Source of the DNA: Clostridiales bacterium
Lineage (GTDB): Bacteria; Bacillota; Clostridia; Christensenellales; CAG-138
Direction: 5' to 3'
DNA length: 64,000 nt
Assembly: GCA_009779405.1 (NCBI GenBank)
Contig: WREI01000004.1
Location: forward strand, 1 to 64,000
Shown: piece after piece, positions 1 to 8,336 of the stretch
How the letters are laid out: every line of letters begins with the position of its first letter
How positions within the stretch are numbered: the first letter of the stretch is position 1
Made by a program: the position numbers and the translations under genes
The notes under the pieces: generated by a model
Told to the model about the DNA's origin: nothing
Databases searched by the model: none
What the model saw: only the letters and a program-made list of their open reading frames with translations

Positions 1-168
1 AACGAGGAATATGCGGCGAGATAGCAGACCAAAAGAGCAGCAACAGTGTGAAGGAAAGCCACGGGGCGCCGCCCCGCACCCCGCTGGGAGGTGCGACCTC
101 CCAGACCCTGCGGAGGGTGGGCAATTTAATTTGCAATTTGCATGGATGGACCGTTAGACAAAAAGCGC
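1..168. other. Upstream intergenic stretch with two perfect small palindromes
   Basis: No convincing gene is visible. The 67-codon ORF at 48-251 has low-complexity composition and no ribosome binding site. Two short hairpins stand out: GGGGCGCCGCCCC near 63-75 and a stem formed by CTGGGAGGT and ACCTCCCAG near 84-104. They may be the end of an upstream unit or a dispersed palindrome. Their role is unknown. Confidence 0.4.
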
Positions 169-197
169 TTGCCCCCGCGCGCGTGGCGTTATATAAT
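169..197 (+). promoter_or_regulatory. Likely sigma-A promoter of the small membrane protein pair
   Basis: TTGCCC at 169-174 is followed by a 17-bp spacer and a perfect TATAAT at 192-197. Transcription would begin near 204, leaving a leader of about 120 nt before the start at 322. Confidence 0.5.
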
Positions 198-321
198 CTT
201 AAAGATACAAGGGGACGAGACACACGAGACACAAGGGGACACCCCCCGTGAACGCAAGCAACACAAGAGTAGTTTCAGCTACAAATAGTAGCTCGCACTC
301 GGCTATTAGGAGGAAAAAGAA

Positions 322-672
322 ATGAACAACCGTACGAAGAGAAACAATATTACTATTATCATTATTGCGGTCATTTCTTCTGTATTCTTCCTATGCACAG
401 CCGTTTTAGTAATAACAAGAGTGAGTGATCACCAAGATGAGTATCTTTGTCGAAATCAAAAAGAAAAGGCGCAAGAGGAGACTCATACACGGGAAATAGA
501 AAAGCTGCAAAGACAGATTGATGACTTGCAAAGGCAGATTGACGAACTTAAAGAACAGTTACCCCCCTTGCCAACAGGCGCTCCATCTCCTTCTGGAGTT
601 GGAACGTCTTCGAGCGCAGGGAATACAAGGACAGTAGCTATTACTAAAAAAATCATTGCGTGTGCCTATTAG
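322..672 (+). CDS. Small single-pass membrane protein with coiled coil
   Basis: The protein has 116 residues. Basic residues 1-8 precede one hydrophobic helix at about residues 9-32 (IIIIAVISSVFFLCTAVLVI). A charged heptad-type coiled coil follows at about 50-80 (REIEKLQRQIDDLQRQIDEL), then a Pro/Ser/Gly-rich tail. The start follows AGGAGGAAAAAGAA. The N-terminal 35 residues and the ribosome binding site are nearly repeated in the next gene, so the two genes arose by tandem duplication. The region is clearly more AT-rich than most of the window. I do not recognise a family. The topology suggests a membrane-anchored protein that oligomerises through its coiled coil. Confidence 0.6.
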   Translation: MNNRTKRNNITIIIIAVISSVFFLCTAVLVITRVSDHQDEYLCRNQKEKAQEETHTREIEKLQRQIDDLQRQIDELKEQLPPLPTGAPSPSGVGTSSSAGNTRTVAITKKIIACAY

Positions 673-684
673 GAGGAAAAAGAA

Positions 685-1200
685 ATGAACCATCATGTAA
701 AAAAGAACGGTACTATCATCGTGGTGATTGCGGTCATTTCATCTGTATTCTTCCTATGCATGGCTGTTTTAATAATGACAAGAGTGAGTGATCACGATCA
801 CCAAGAAGATTATCTTAGATTGCTGGTTTTTGCCAATATGATAGTCATTATACTGGCTGGCGGTATCGCATTATATAAAACCGGCGGGATCATACTAACT
901 AAAAATGTTGACAAGGTAGTATTTAAAACCCCCATGGATGCGAAGCGGCGATGTATGAGTGGGATAGCAATGGGATTTTGGTTTCTGAACTTTACTTTAC
1001 TAGGGATATGCCACTTGTGGGTTTCTGACCCGAGTCCGTTTACAAAGATCGTTTCGATACTGATGATCCCCGCACCGATACTGTTTTTTATCATTACGCA
1101 CAGGTGGAATAAGAAGCTTGAAAAGCAAGTGGAAAAACAGTTGATTAGTGGTCAGGGAAATGCTGAGGTTTCCACTTCCGATAAATGCACAGGGGCATAG
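685..1200 (+). CDS. Small multi-pass membrane protein, paralogous N-terminus to the preceding gene
   Basis: The protein has 171 residues and four predicted membrane helices, at about residues 9-32, 47-65, 88-108 and 116-136, followed by a charged tail. Residues 1-35 match the preceding protein almost exactly, and the shared sequence begins upstream at TATTAGGAGGAAAAAGAAATGAAC, so the duplication includes the ribosome binding site. The two genes are 12 bp apart and must be co-transcribed. After the shared helix the proteins diverge completely: this one keeps further membrane spans, while the first one has a coiled coil. No known family is recognised and no function is claimed. Confidence 0.6.
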   Translation: MNHHVKKNGTIIVVIAVISSVFFLCMAVLIMTRVSDHDHQEDYLRLLVFANMIVIILAGGIALYKTGGIILTKNVDKVVFKTPMDAKRRCMSGIAMGFWFLNFTLLGICHLWVSDPSPFTKIVSILMIPAPILFFIITHRWNKKLEKQVEKQLISGQGNAEVSTSDKCTGA

Positions 1201-1331
1201 TTCACGAGGGGGCGTGTCAGGGGGACGCGTACCGCGACAAGGGACAGATTTGTTGATAGGCGGACATTCGAAGGGACACGCGGGAACGGCAGAGCGTTAC
1301 AAGACAGTCTCAAATTTAACTGCGAGCAAAG

Positions 1332-1364
1332 CAAAGGCTCCGTTTTTCGGAGCTTTTGTTTTTC
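1332..1364 (+). terminator. Intrinsic terminator after the membrane protein pair
   Basis: An 11-bp stem (CAAAGGCTCCG with CGGAGCTTTTG, one G-T wobble) closes a five-T loop and is followed directly by TTTTTC. It lies about 130 bp downstream of the second gene. The stretch between (1201-1331) shows no gene. Confidence 0.7.
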
Positions 1365-1469
1365 TGCCCCGTGATCAAGCAGAAAAACCTAAAAACAACG
1401 AGAGAAATGACGTCCACGAATCAGGGCTATCTGAACGTCTGCATAGCGGACGATTCGGATTGGGGCTTT

Positions 1470-1504
1470 GCAATGCGCAATGTTCAACGCGCAACGCGCA
1501 ATGG
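1470..1504. repeat. Five-unit heptanucleotide repeat (GCAAYGC type)
   Basis: Five consecutive 7-bp units read GCAATGC, GCAATGT, TCAACGC, GCAACGC, GCAATGG. The period and the mild divergence between units match the other heptad arms in this window, but no inverted partner is found nearby. It may be a solitary or decayed arm. Confidence 0.6.
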
Positions 1505-1522
1505 GCTTGAATGCCATAAAAT

Positions 1523-1649
1523 TGTAGGGGCGCGATATGGGTCGCCCCATTTAACGAAGTAATCGGGGACAGTTGCGCGAACCACTGAAGTATTGGGGCA
1601 GGAGCCCCAATACTTCCTTAATAGCAACGAGCCATATCGCGCCCCTACA
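1523..1649. repeat. 127-bp MITE-like element with perfect 18-bp terminal inverted repeats
   Basis: The ends are TGTAGGGGCGCGATATGG (1523-1540) and its exact reverse complement (1632-1649). The interior holds another hairpin built from AGTATTGGGGC and GCCCCAATACT. It is the largest and cleanest copy of the TGTAGGGG...CCCCTACA palindrome family found at many gene ends in this window. No coding capacity and no clear target duplication are seen. Confidence 0.65.
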
Positions 1650-1708
1650 TTATACCGTATTATGTGACTTTGTGATATAATAAATATAAACTTGCGAAAG
1701 GGGGCGCT

Positions 1709-2623
1709 ATGGATCAAATTATTTTCCCGCATATCCATCGCTTCCGCGCTACTGCGCTGGCGGGGATTTGCAAGAACGCGGGCAAGACTACGGTTTTGAA
1801 CCGGATTTTGCGCGAGGTGCCTGCGGACGAAACCCTTGCGCTCACGTCGATAGGCCGGGACGGGGAAACGTGGGACCTTGTGACGGGTACGCAAAAGCCC
1901 GGTATCTTTGTGCGGCAGGGTACGCTGCTGGCGACGGCGGCGGGGCTCTTGCGCCACTGCGATATCACGCGCGAAATTTTGGCGGCGACGGGCGTCGCAA
2001 CGCCCTTGGGCGAGGTGATCGTCCTGCGCGCGCTGAGCGACGGGCAGGTGCAGCTGGCGGGGCCCTCCGTCACGGAGCAATTGGTCTCGCTTTCGCAGTT
2101 GTTTTGGCGCTTCGGCGCGTCGCGCATCCTGATTGACGGCGCGGTGGGCCGCAAGAGCCTTTGTTCGCGCCGCGTGGCGGAAGCGACCGTCCTCTGCGCG
2201 GGCGCGTCTTTCGGCGGCATGGAAGCCACGCTTGCCGAGACGGCGCATATCTGCCGCATACTCCAAACGCCCGCGCTGCCCGGCGATCCGCCCGATACGC
2301 GGGAGAAATTTGTGCTCTGTGACAAGCAGCTTCATGTGCGCGGCGCGGTGACGGATCACTTCCTGCTGCCCCTGCTGCGCGGTTTGCCCGAGGGCGTCAC
2401 GGTCATCGCGCAGGACGCGAGCCGCCTGCTGCTCTCGGCGTCGGCCCTGCATAAATTGGAACTGCGCGGCGGCAGTTTGGCGGTGCGGGACGGCATCACC
2501 CTCGCGGCGGTGGCGGTGAACCCGTATTCGGCCTATGGCAGCAGCTTCGACGCGGCGGAATTCTTGCAGAAAATGACAGCAAGGGTGGATGTGCCTGTGA
2601 TAGATGTAGGCAGCAGGCAGTAG
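1709..2623 (+). CDS. kamB: KamB-like P-loop protein, lysine 5,6-aminomutase reactivation partner
   Basis: This 304-residue cytosolic protein has a Walker A motif (GICKNAGKTT, about residues 19-28). It lies directly upstream of a MutS-like ATPase. That pairing is characteristic of the kamB-kamC genes in lysine-fermentation clusters of clostridia and fusobacteria, where they are thought to reactivate or protect the B12-dependent lysine 5,6-aminomutase. Here the pair sits about 18 kb from kamD/kamE. AAAGGGGG precedes the start and a TATAAT lies at 1676-1681. The TAG stop lies inside a heptad repeat (2607-2627), so the last residues (VGSRQ) are encoded by repeat DNA. The assignment rests on context plus the P-loop; KamB itself is poorly characterised. 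Confidence 0.75.
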   Translation: MDQIIFPHIHRFRATALAGICKNAGKTTVLNRILREVPADETLALTSIGRDGETWDLVTGTQKPGIFVRQGTLLATAAGLLRHCDITREILAATGVATPLGEVIVLRALSDGQVQLAGPSVTEQLVSLSQLFWRFGASRILIDGAVGRKSLCSRRVAEATVLCAGASFGGMEATLAETAHICRILQTPALPGDPPDTREKFVLCDKQLHVRGAVTDHFLLPLLRGLPEGVTVIAQDASRLLLSASALHKLELRGGSLAVRDGITLAAVAVNPYSAYGSSFDAAEFLQKMTARVDVPVIDVGSRQ

Positions 2624-2691
2624 GCAGTAGTGCCTTGCATTCAAGCCATAAAGCTTCCACTCCCTCAAACCTACTGCCTACTGCCTACTGC
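2607..2691. repeat. Heptad-repeat element, GGCAGTA family, short core
   Basis: The left arm has three units (TAGGCAG, CAGGCAG, TAGGCAG) and the right arm three inverted units (CTACTGC x3). They flank a core of about 45 bp with no gene. The left arm overlaps the kamB 3' end and supplies its stop. The right arm ends 16 bp before the kamC start. This looks like a non-autonomous member of the heptad family. Confidence 0.75.
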
Positions 2692-2707
2692 CCAAGAAAG
2701 GAACACA

Positions 2708-4045
2708 ATGATAATCGACTACCCCCAGAAACAGCGCATAGGCTTCACATATGTATTGGATTTGCTTGCGCCCGCGTCCCCTTACGGGCGCGCGCTGTTG
2801 CGCAAGTTGCGCCCCTTTGCGCCGCGGGAGGTCGGGGCGCTGCAACGCGAGTTGGACGCTATCGAGGCCATACTGTCCCTCTCCCCTGCCTTGCTTGCGC
2901 AGATTGAAGAGCAGTTCGCGCAATTGCGGGATATACGCGGATCTCTTTCTCGTATAGGCGGGGCCTTGGATGAAGTGGATCTGTTTGAGATCAAATGCTA
3001 TCTGCTTATTTTGGACGCGCTTGGGCCCTTGTTTGCGCGCGCCGGATTTATCCTTGCGGAGACCCTGCCCGCTTTGGAGCTGCTCGACCCCGAGGGCAAC
3101 CGCGTCGCCAGCTTCGCCGTCAGTGAACGGTTCAGCCCTGCGCTGGCGGAGATTCGCGCCGAGAAACGGAATGCATTGCCCGACGCGCGCGCGGACATTA
3201 TCGAACGCGAACGGGCCGAGGAAGAACAAGTAATGGAGCGCCTGTCGGCAAAACTGCTGCCATGGAAAAATGCCCTCCAGCAAAACGCCGACAGCATAGC
3301 CCACATAGATCTGCGCATCCAAAAGGCCAAGCTCGCGCGGCAATATCACTGCGCCAAGCCTGCTATCGGCACCCATACCCTGCACTTTGCGGGCATGGTC
3401 AACCCGCAGATTGCAAACTTCACGCCCCTCCACATCTCCCTCGCGCCCGGCGCGACCGTGCTCACGGGTTATAACATGGGCGGCAAGAGCGTCACGCTGA
3501 AAACGCTGGCCCTCAATGTTCTGCTTATCCACTGCGGCTTCTATCCCTTCGCAGAGTCGGCAAGCTGTCCGCTCTTTGATCAGCTGTATCTGGTGTCGGA
3601 AGATTTGGAGGACGCAACCCGCAGTCTGTCGAGCTTTGGCGGCGAGGTGGTACGCCTGCGGGAGATTGCGGGCGGCGAGGGCTTTGCGCTCATCCTCCTG
3701 GACGAGCCCGCGCGGGGTACCAACCCCGCCGAGGGCGGCGCCATCGCGCGCGGCCTTTGCGCATACCTGAACGCGCAGAAAAATATCAGCGTGATCGCCA
3801 CGCACTATGAGGGCGTCGCGGCAAGGGCGAACGCGCATTACCGGGCGGCGGGCCTGCAAGATATCGATATAGAGACCCTGTGCAGGTTCCCCGAAGCGGA
3901 GCGCCCCGCGCAGATCGCCCGCCATATGGACTATGGCATAGCCCCCGTATCACCCGACCAGGCCCTCCCCGCCAACGCGCTGATGATCTGCCGCCTGCTG
4001 GGACTGGGCGAGGAACTGATGAGGTACATTATAAGCGAAACGTGA
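2708..4045 (+). CDS. kamC: KamC-like MutS-family ATPase
   Basis: This 445-residue protein has the C-terminal ATPase domain of MutS-type proteins: Walker A GYNMGGKSVTLK near residues 257-268 and Walker B ILLDEPARGTNPAEGG further on. It lacks the mismatch-recognition domain, and its helical first half resembles a core/lever region. MutS-like proteins beside KamB are a signature of lysine 5,6-aminomutase clusters and are thought to help exchange damaged cobalamin. The ATG at 2708 is preferred to the upstream ORF start because AAGAAAGG precedes it and the upstream codons are heptad-repeat DNA. It is 84 bp downstream of kamB and probably co-transcribed. Confidence 0.78.
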   Translation: MIIDYPQKQRIGFTYVLDLLAPASPYGRALLRKLRPFAPREVGALQRELDAIEAILSLSPALLAQIEEQFAQLRDIRGSLSRIGGALDEVDLFEIKCYLLILDALGPLFARAGFILAETLPALELLDPEGNRVASFAVSERFSPALAEIRAEKRNALPDARADIIERERAEEEQVMERLSAKLLPWKNALQQNADSIAHIDLRIQKAKLARQYHCAKPAIGTHTLHFAGMVNPQIANFTPLHISLAPGATVLTGYNMGGKSVTLKTLALNVLLIHCGFYPFAESASCPLFDQLYLVSEDLEDATRSLSSFGGEVVRLREIAGGEGFALILLDEPARGTNPAEGGAIARGLCAYLNAQKNISVIATHYEGVAARANAHYRAAGLQDIDIETLCRFPEAERPAQIARHMDYGIAPVSPDQALPANALMICRLLGLGEELMRYIISET

Positions 4046-4066
4046 AACTTCACGGCAAATCCCAAC

Positions 4067-4095
4067 TTCCTTTTTCCCCGTCTTTGCTATATAAT
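4067..4095 (+). promoter_or_regulatory. Possible promoter of the sugar-sensing operon
   Basis: A perfect TATAAT lies at 4090-4095, with a weak TTCCTT 17 bp upstream. The gene start at 4143 has a strong AAAGGAGG site. The -35 box is poor, so an activator or another start point is possible. Confidence 0.4.
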
Positions 4096-4142
4096 GAATC
4101 TGCGAGTGGGTTTGCATACCGTTCGCAAAGGAGGGGGCACAG

Positions 4143-5126
4143 ATGTTACGGCGACTGTTTATTGTCTGTATGGTTTGCCTGTTTTTTGCGTCGTTTGCCT
4201 GCGTGACTGCGCCGCAGGAAGCGGAAGCCAATCCGCAGGAGGAGCAAAAGACCATCGTTCTCGGCTTTTCACAGCTCGGTTCGGAAAGCGCCTGGCGCAA
4301 CGGCAACTCGCGCTCCATCCAGGAGGCGGCCGAGCGCTACGGCATCCAGCTCATGTTCAAGAATGCTTTACAGAAGCAGGAGAATCAAATCAAGGCCATC
4401 CGCTCGTTTATCGCCTATCAGGTGGACGTGATTGTGTTCGCGCCCATCGTCGAAGACGGTTGGGACAATGTGCTTGCCGAAGCAAAGGAGGCGGGCATCC
4501 CGGTGCTGCTCTGCGACCGCTATGTCAACGTTAAGGATGAATCGCTGTTCGCTGGTTTTATCGGCTCGGACTTTGTGGAAGAGGGCCGGCGTGCCGCGCA
4601 GTTTTTGCTGGACCGCACGCGCTATTTTGACGCCCCCGTGCGCATCGTCGAACTGACGGGCACCCCGGGCTCCTCACCCATGCAGGGCCGCGCGGAAGGA
4701 TTCAGGGAACTGCTGGCGAACAATCCGAAATATGAGATCGTGCAAACCATCTCCGGCGACTTCCTGCGCTCCAAGGGGAAGGAAAAGATGATCGAGTTGC
4801 TCCGAAGCGTGCCGAATATCGACGTCCTGTTTTCGCACAACGACAGTATGACGCTCGGCGCCATCGAGGCCATCGAGGAAGCGGGGCTCAGGCCCGGCAA
4901 GGATATCATCATTATCTCGGTGGACGGAGAACAGGCGGCGATTGACGCGATACGGGCGGGCAAGATCAACTGCGTCGTCGAATGTACGCCGCTGATGGGG
5001 GATCGCGTGATGGAACTGGCCATCCTGCTGGCCATGGGGCAGCCGATACCCCGCAAGACCTATAACATCGAGCGCGTTTTCACCGAGTACGACGATCTCA
5101 CGCTTGTGGGCGAGCGGGGTTACTGA
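4143..5126 (+). CDS. YtfQ-type periplasmic sugar-binding protein, probably a sensor partner
   Basis: This 327-residue exported protein has a hydrophobic signal segment at residues 3-20, with a Cys at 20 that could carry lipid although the lipobox is imperfect. The mature part is a type I periplasmic-binding fold. It closely follows E. coli YtfQ (galactofuranose binding): VLGFSQLGSESAWR, QKQENQIKAIRSF and APIVEDGWDNVL all have direct counterparts. It overlaps no transporter gene but sits 1 bp before a YesM-type kinase gene. In Firmicutes such binding proteins next to YesM kinases often act as extracellular sugar sensors. A furanose or pyranose ligand is likely, but its identity is inferred only from YtfQ. 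Confidence 0.82.
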   Translation: MLRRLFIVCMVCLFFASFACVTAPQEAEANPQEEQKTIVLGFSQLGSESAWRNGNSRSIQEAAERYGIQLMFKNALQKQENQIKAIRSFIAYQVDVIVFAPIVEDGWDNVLAEAKEAGIPVLLCDRYVNVKDESLFAGFIGSDFVEEGRRAAQFLLDRTRYFDAPVRIVELTGTPGSSPMQGRAEGFRELLANNPKYEIVQTISGDFLRSKGKEKMIELLRSVPNIDVLFSHNDSMTLGAIEAIEEAGLRPGKDIIIISVDGEQAAIDAIRAGKINCVVECTPLMGDRVMELAILLAMGQPIPRKTYNIERVFTEYDDLTLVGERGY

Positions 5127-5127
5127 T

Positions 5128-6603
5128 ATGACCGGCGGGAGCCTTGTCGAACGTTTCCGACGGCGCATGCTGCGCATGCACAGCATACGTTCGCGTATAC
5201 GCAATTCCATACTCATCATTATCGTGCTCATGCTCATTCCCTTTTTTATCAATATCGGCTTCTCGATCGCGCATACACAGCAATACGACCGCATCATCAC
5301 GAATGTCTCCGGTGTCGGGAACCTGAACAAGATCATTCAGGAGCGCATCCCCGACGAGATGTTCAATATCGTCGCGGGGAACAAGTCCTTTGAAGACGGC
5401 GAACAATACGTCATTCTGGAGGATATCAAGCTCCAGTTGGAGGAACTCCCCAGTCTTGCGCCCGGCAACACCAATTCCAAACAGCTGGTCGTCGCCAGCC
5501 GCGCGGTATCTCGGCTGGAAAGCTATATCGACGGTCTCGGCACGCAGATACGGGACGAACGGCCCGTGGAGGAATGGGAGGACACCCTCGAAGAGATACG
5601 CGGCGTCGCCGACCTCATTACCGACCTGCTGCAAGAGTATATACTGCTCGAAATCGAGGTCGCCTCGCAGATGAACAGTGCGATCCTCTCGTCGTGGCGG
5701 CTGACGATCGTGCTGGAAATACTCATTGCATTGTTCCTCTGCCTGTTCGCGGTGGCGACGCAGAGGGCCGTGACCAGGAGCATTTCACAGCCCATCTATT
5801 CGCTCGAGCGCTTTGCCGGACGGATAGCGCAGGGCGATCTGGCCGCGCGCACGGAATCGGCCAGAGTGCGGGAGTTAGAAAACCTGACGGCAAGCCTGAA
5901 CGTGATGGCCGAGAAATTGGGCATGCTCATGGAGGAGTCCATACGCGAACAGGAGAATCTGAAGAAGAGCGAGATGCGCATACTCCAGGCGCAGATCACG
6001 CCGCACTTCATCTACAACACGCTGGACGCGATTATGTGGCTCGCCCAGTCCAACCGCAACGACGAGGTAATCCACATCACGAAGGCCATGTCCACCTTCT
6101 TCCGCATCGCGCTCAGCCGCGGACACGACTGGATCAGCGTTTCACAGGAGATCGAACACGTGGAGAGCTATCTGATGGTGCAATATGTGCGCTATCGCGA
6201 TATCCTGACCTATTCGTTTGAGATCGACGAGCGTCTCAAAGACCAGCTGATGCTCAAGCTCGTCTTGCAGCCGCTGGTGGAAAACGCGATCTATCACGGG
6301 ATCAAGCTGATACGCCGCCCGGGGACCATCGTCGTGCGCGGTTGGCTCGAGGGCCAGCGCATGCATTTTTCGGTGACGGACAGCGGGATCGGCATACCCA
6401 AGGAGAAGCTTGAAGCCGTCCGCGCGCAACTCGGCGGCGAAGCGCCCGGCAGCGATGTGGAAGGCTATGGCCTGTATAACGTCGATAAGCGTCTCTGCCT
6501 GTATTATGACAGCGCGGCGGGGCTCTTCATCGAAAGCGAATATGAGAAGGGGACGACCGTATCGTTTTCCGTCCCCGTTCGGAATGAGGTCGTGCATGTA
6601 TAA
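5128..6603 (+). CDS. YesM-type sensor histidine kinase
   Basis: The protein has 491 residues. A first membrane helix (about residues 25-45) and a second (about 193-213) bracket an extracellular domain of about 145 residues. A HAMP linker follows, then a His_kinase domain with the phospho-accepting His in QAQITPHFIYNTLDA and an ATP-binding domain (VLQPLVENAIYHG; DSGIGIP). This order is that of the LytS/YesM family. The ATG at 5128 lies 1 bp after the preceding stop and is preferred to the in-frame TTG at 5104. It probably senses sugar through the adjacent YtfQ-type protein and phosphorylates the YesN-type regulator encoded next. Confidence 0.9.
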   Translation: MTGGSLVERFRRRMLRMHSIRSRIRNSILIIIVLMLIPFFINIGFSIAHTQQYDRIITNVSGVGNLNKIIQERIPDEMFNIVAGNKSFEDGEQYVILEDIKLQLEELPSLAPGNTNSKQLVVASRAVSRLESYIDGLGTQIRDERPVEEWEDTLEEIRGVADLITDLLQEYILLEIEVASQMNSAILSSWRLTIVLEILIALFLCLFAVATQRAVTRSISQPIYSLERFAGRIAQGDLAARTESARVRELENLTASLNVMAEKLGMLMEESIREQENLKKSEMRILQAQITPHFIYNTLDAIMWLAQSNRNDEVIHITKAMSTFFRIALSRGHDWISVSQEIEHVESYLMVQYVRYRDILTYSFEIDERLKDQLMLKLVLQPLVENAIYHGIKLIRRPGTIVVRGWLEGQRMHFSVTDSGIGIPKEKLEAVRAQLGGEAPGSDVEGYGLYNVDKRLCLYYDSAAGLFIESEYEKGTTVSFSVPVRNEVVHV

Positions 6604-8167
6604 GGTTTTCGTGGTGGATGACGAGGTTGTGGTGCGCGAATCCATACGCACGCAGATCGCATGGGAGGATACGCGCTTTACGCTCTCGGGGGAAGCGTCC
6701 GACGGGGAGATGGCGCTGTCACTGATCAAGGATATCCAGCCGGACATATTGCTCACCGATATCCGCATGCCCTTTATGGACGGCTTGCAGCTTGCGAAAA
6801 TCGTGAAGCAGACCATGCCCTGGATACGCGTTATCATCCTCTCGGGCCACGACGAGTTCTTTTACGCGCAAAAGGCCATCGGCATCGGCGTGCAGGCCTA
6901 TCTTTTAAAGCCGATCAGCGTTTCGGAGCTGTTGGACGCGCTCGAGAGCGCGGCGACCGCCATTGAGGGGGAGGCCAAGGCACGCAACAGTACGGCGTCG
7001 CTGCAGGCCATGCTCAAGAATACGACCTTCCTGAACGCGCAGCACCTCTTTACGGATATACTCACAGGCGGCGTGGCAAGCGGCGAAGTCATCGAGCGCG
7101 CGCTGGCGTTCGGCATTGCCCTGATTGCGCCGCGCTATATCGTCGTGCGCATCGAACTGTCGGGGCATAGCGGGGGCCAGCTGCTCCTCGCGCGGGAGAT
7201 ATTGCACAATCTGGCGGAGGCCGACGACGGGGTTTGGCTTTCGTTCGGCGGCGTGGAGCGGATCGCCGCCATCATCAAGGGCGGCTCGGATGAAGCGGTC
7301 GTCGAGCGGGCCTATTCCTTTGCGCAGGCCGTACAGCATGAGATCGCGAACAATACGGAGCTTGCGGCGAGCATCGGGATAGGCGGCAGCGTTTCGCATC
7401 TCCCGTCCATCCCCGAATCGTATACGCAGGCGGGCGAGATCTTCAAGCGACTGGGCAGCGCGATGGCGGGCAAAATCTACAGCATCAGCGACCTCTTGGA
7501 GATCGGCGCGTTTGTGCCGGAGAATGTTCCGAGGAAGGCTCAGCTGCGCTACGCGACCGAGACCGATATCCCCGCGATCATCGAGAAGCTGCTCGAACCG
7601 CTCGGGGAGCAGACTGTGCTTTCGGCGCTCTTCGCCGATTATCTGCTGATGGATATGCTGATCACCTGTGCCAAACTCCTCAAAGAGTTGCATTGCGACG
7701 CCGAAAGCGTCTTGCCCGAGACCAAAAATTTCAGCGCCCTCCCCTTCAAACGTTCCACGCGGGAGGAGCTCGACGCCGCGATGCGGAGCATACTCTCCCG
7801 CACCTTTGCCGCGCGGGACGCGCATGCCGGGATGAAATACGCGTCCCTGATCCGCAAGGCACAGGCGTATATCCACGAGAACTATGCCGACGCGAATATC
7901 TCCCTGCAATCGGTCGCGGCCCACGTCGCGCTTTCGAGCAACCATTTCTGCACGATCTTCGCGCAGGAAACCGGGCGAACCTTTATCGAATATCTGACGG
8001 GCGTGCGCATCGCGCAGGCCAAAGAGGGACTGGCCGACCTGTCCGTGCGCACGAGCGAGGTCGCCTACTCCGTGGGCTACAACGACCCGCGCTATTTCAG
8101 CTATATATTCAAGAAAAATACCGGCCTGACCCCCCGCGATTATCGCGCGCAATATGCGGCAAAATAG
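6596..8167 (+). CDS. YesN-type response regulator (REC + AraC HTH)
   Basis: The protein has 523 residues. The N-terminal receiver domain begins MYKVFVVDDEVVVRESI, with the acidic pair DD at 9-10, the phospho-acceptor in DILLTDIRMP and Lys in LLKPI. The middle region (about 150-400) is typical of long YesN proteins. The C-terminal 100 residues form an AraC-type double helix-turn-helix ending with VGYNDPRYFSYIFKKNTGLTPRDYR. The ATG at 6596 overlaps the kinase stop by 8 bp, so the genes are translationally coupled. Its likely target is the promoter of the transport genes that start at 8337. Confidence 0.92.
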   Translation: MYKVFVVDDEVVVRESIRTQIAWEDTRFTLSGEASDGEMALSLIKDIQPDILLTDIRMPFMDGLQLAKIVKQTMPWIRVIILSGHDEFFYAQKAIGIGVQAYLLKPISVSELLDALESAATAIEGEAKARNSTASLQAMLKNTTFLNAQHLFTDILTGGVASGEVIERALAFGIALIAPRYIVVRIELSGHSGGQLLLAREILHNLAEADDGVWLSFGGVERIAAIIKGGSDEAVVERAYSFAQAVQHEIANNTELAASIGIGGSVSHLPSIPESYTQAGEIFKRLGSAMAGKIYSISDLLEIGAFVPENVPRKAQLRYATETDIPAIIEKLLEPLGEQTVLSALFADYLLMDMLITCAKLLKELHCDAESVLPETKNFSALPFKRSTREELDAAMRSILSRTFAARDAHAGMKYASLIRKAQAYIHENYADANISLQSVAAHVALSSNHFCTIFAQETGRTFIEYLTGVRIAQAKEGLADLSVRTSEVAYSVGYNDPRYFSYIFKKNTGLTPRDYRAQYAAK

Positions 8168-8287
8168 TCCGACATATGTGCGTTTTTTTATCGTAAAAAT
8201 TTGCACTTTTGCGCACTGTAAAATGCAAGTAAAGAAAAAAGCAAACCTTTTGCTGTAACGCTTCTACGGCGGGAAAACAGACCGATA

Positions 8288-8296
8288 TGCTATACT
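8288..8296 (+). promoter_or_regulatory. Extended -10 promoter of the transport operon
   Basis: TGCTATACT forms an extended -10 element, and no good -35 box is visible. That architecture fits a promoter that needs an activator such as the YesN-type regulator encoded just upstream. The surrounding 8168-8336 interval is AT-rich and holds no gene. Confidence 0.45.
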
Positions 8297-8336
8297 GTTC
8301 CTGCGTATCCCCAAATAAAAAAACGGAGGAATGAAC

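Noticed and set aside
48-251. 67-codon ORF as a gene
   Set aside because: Low-complexity composition, no ribosome binding site, and it crosses hairpins and a likely promoter.
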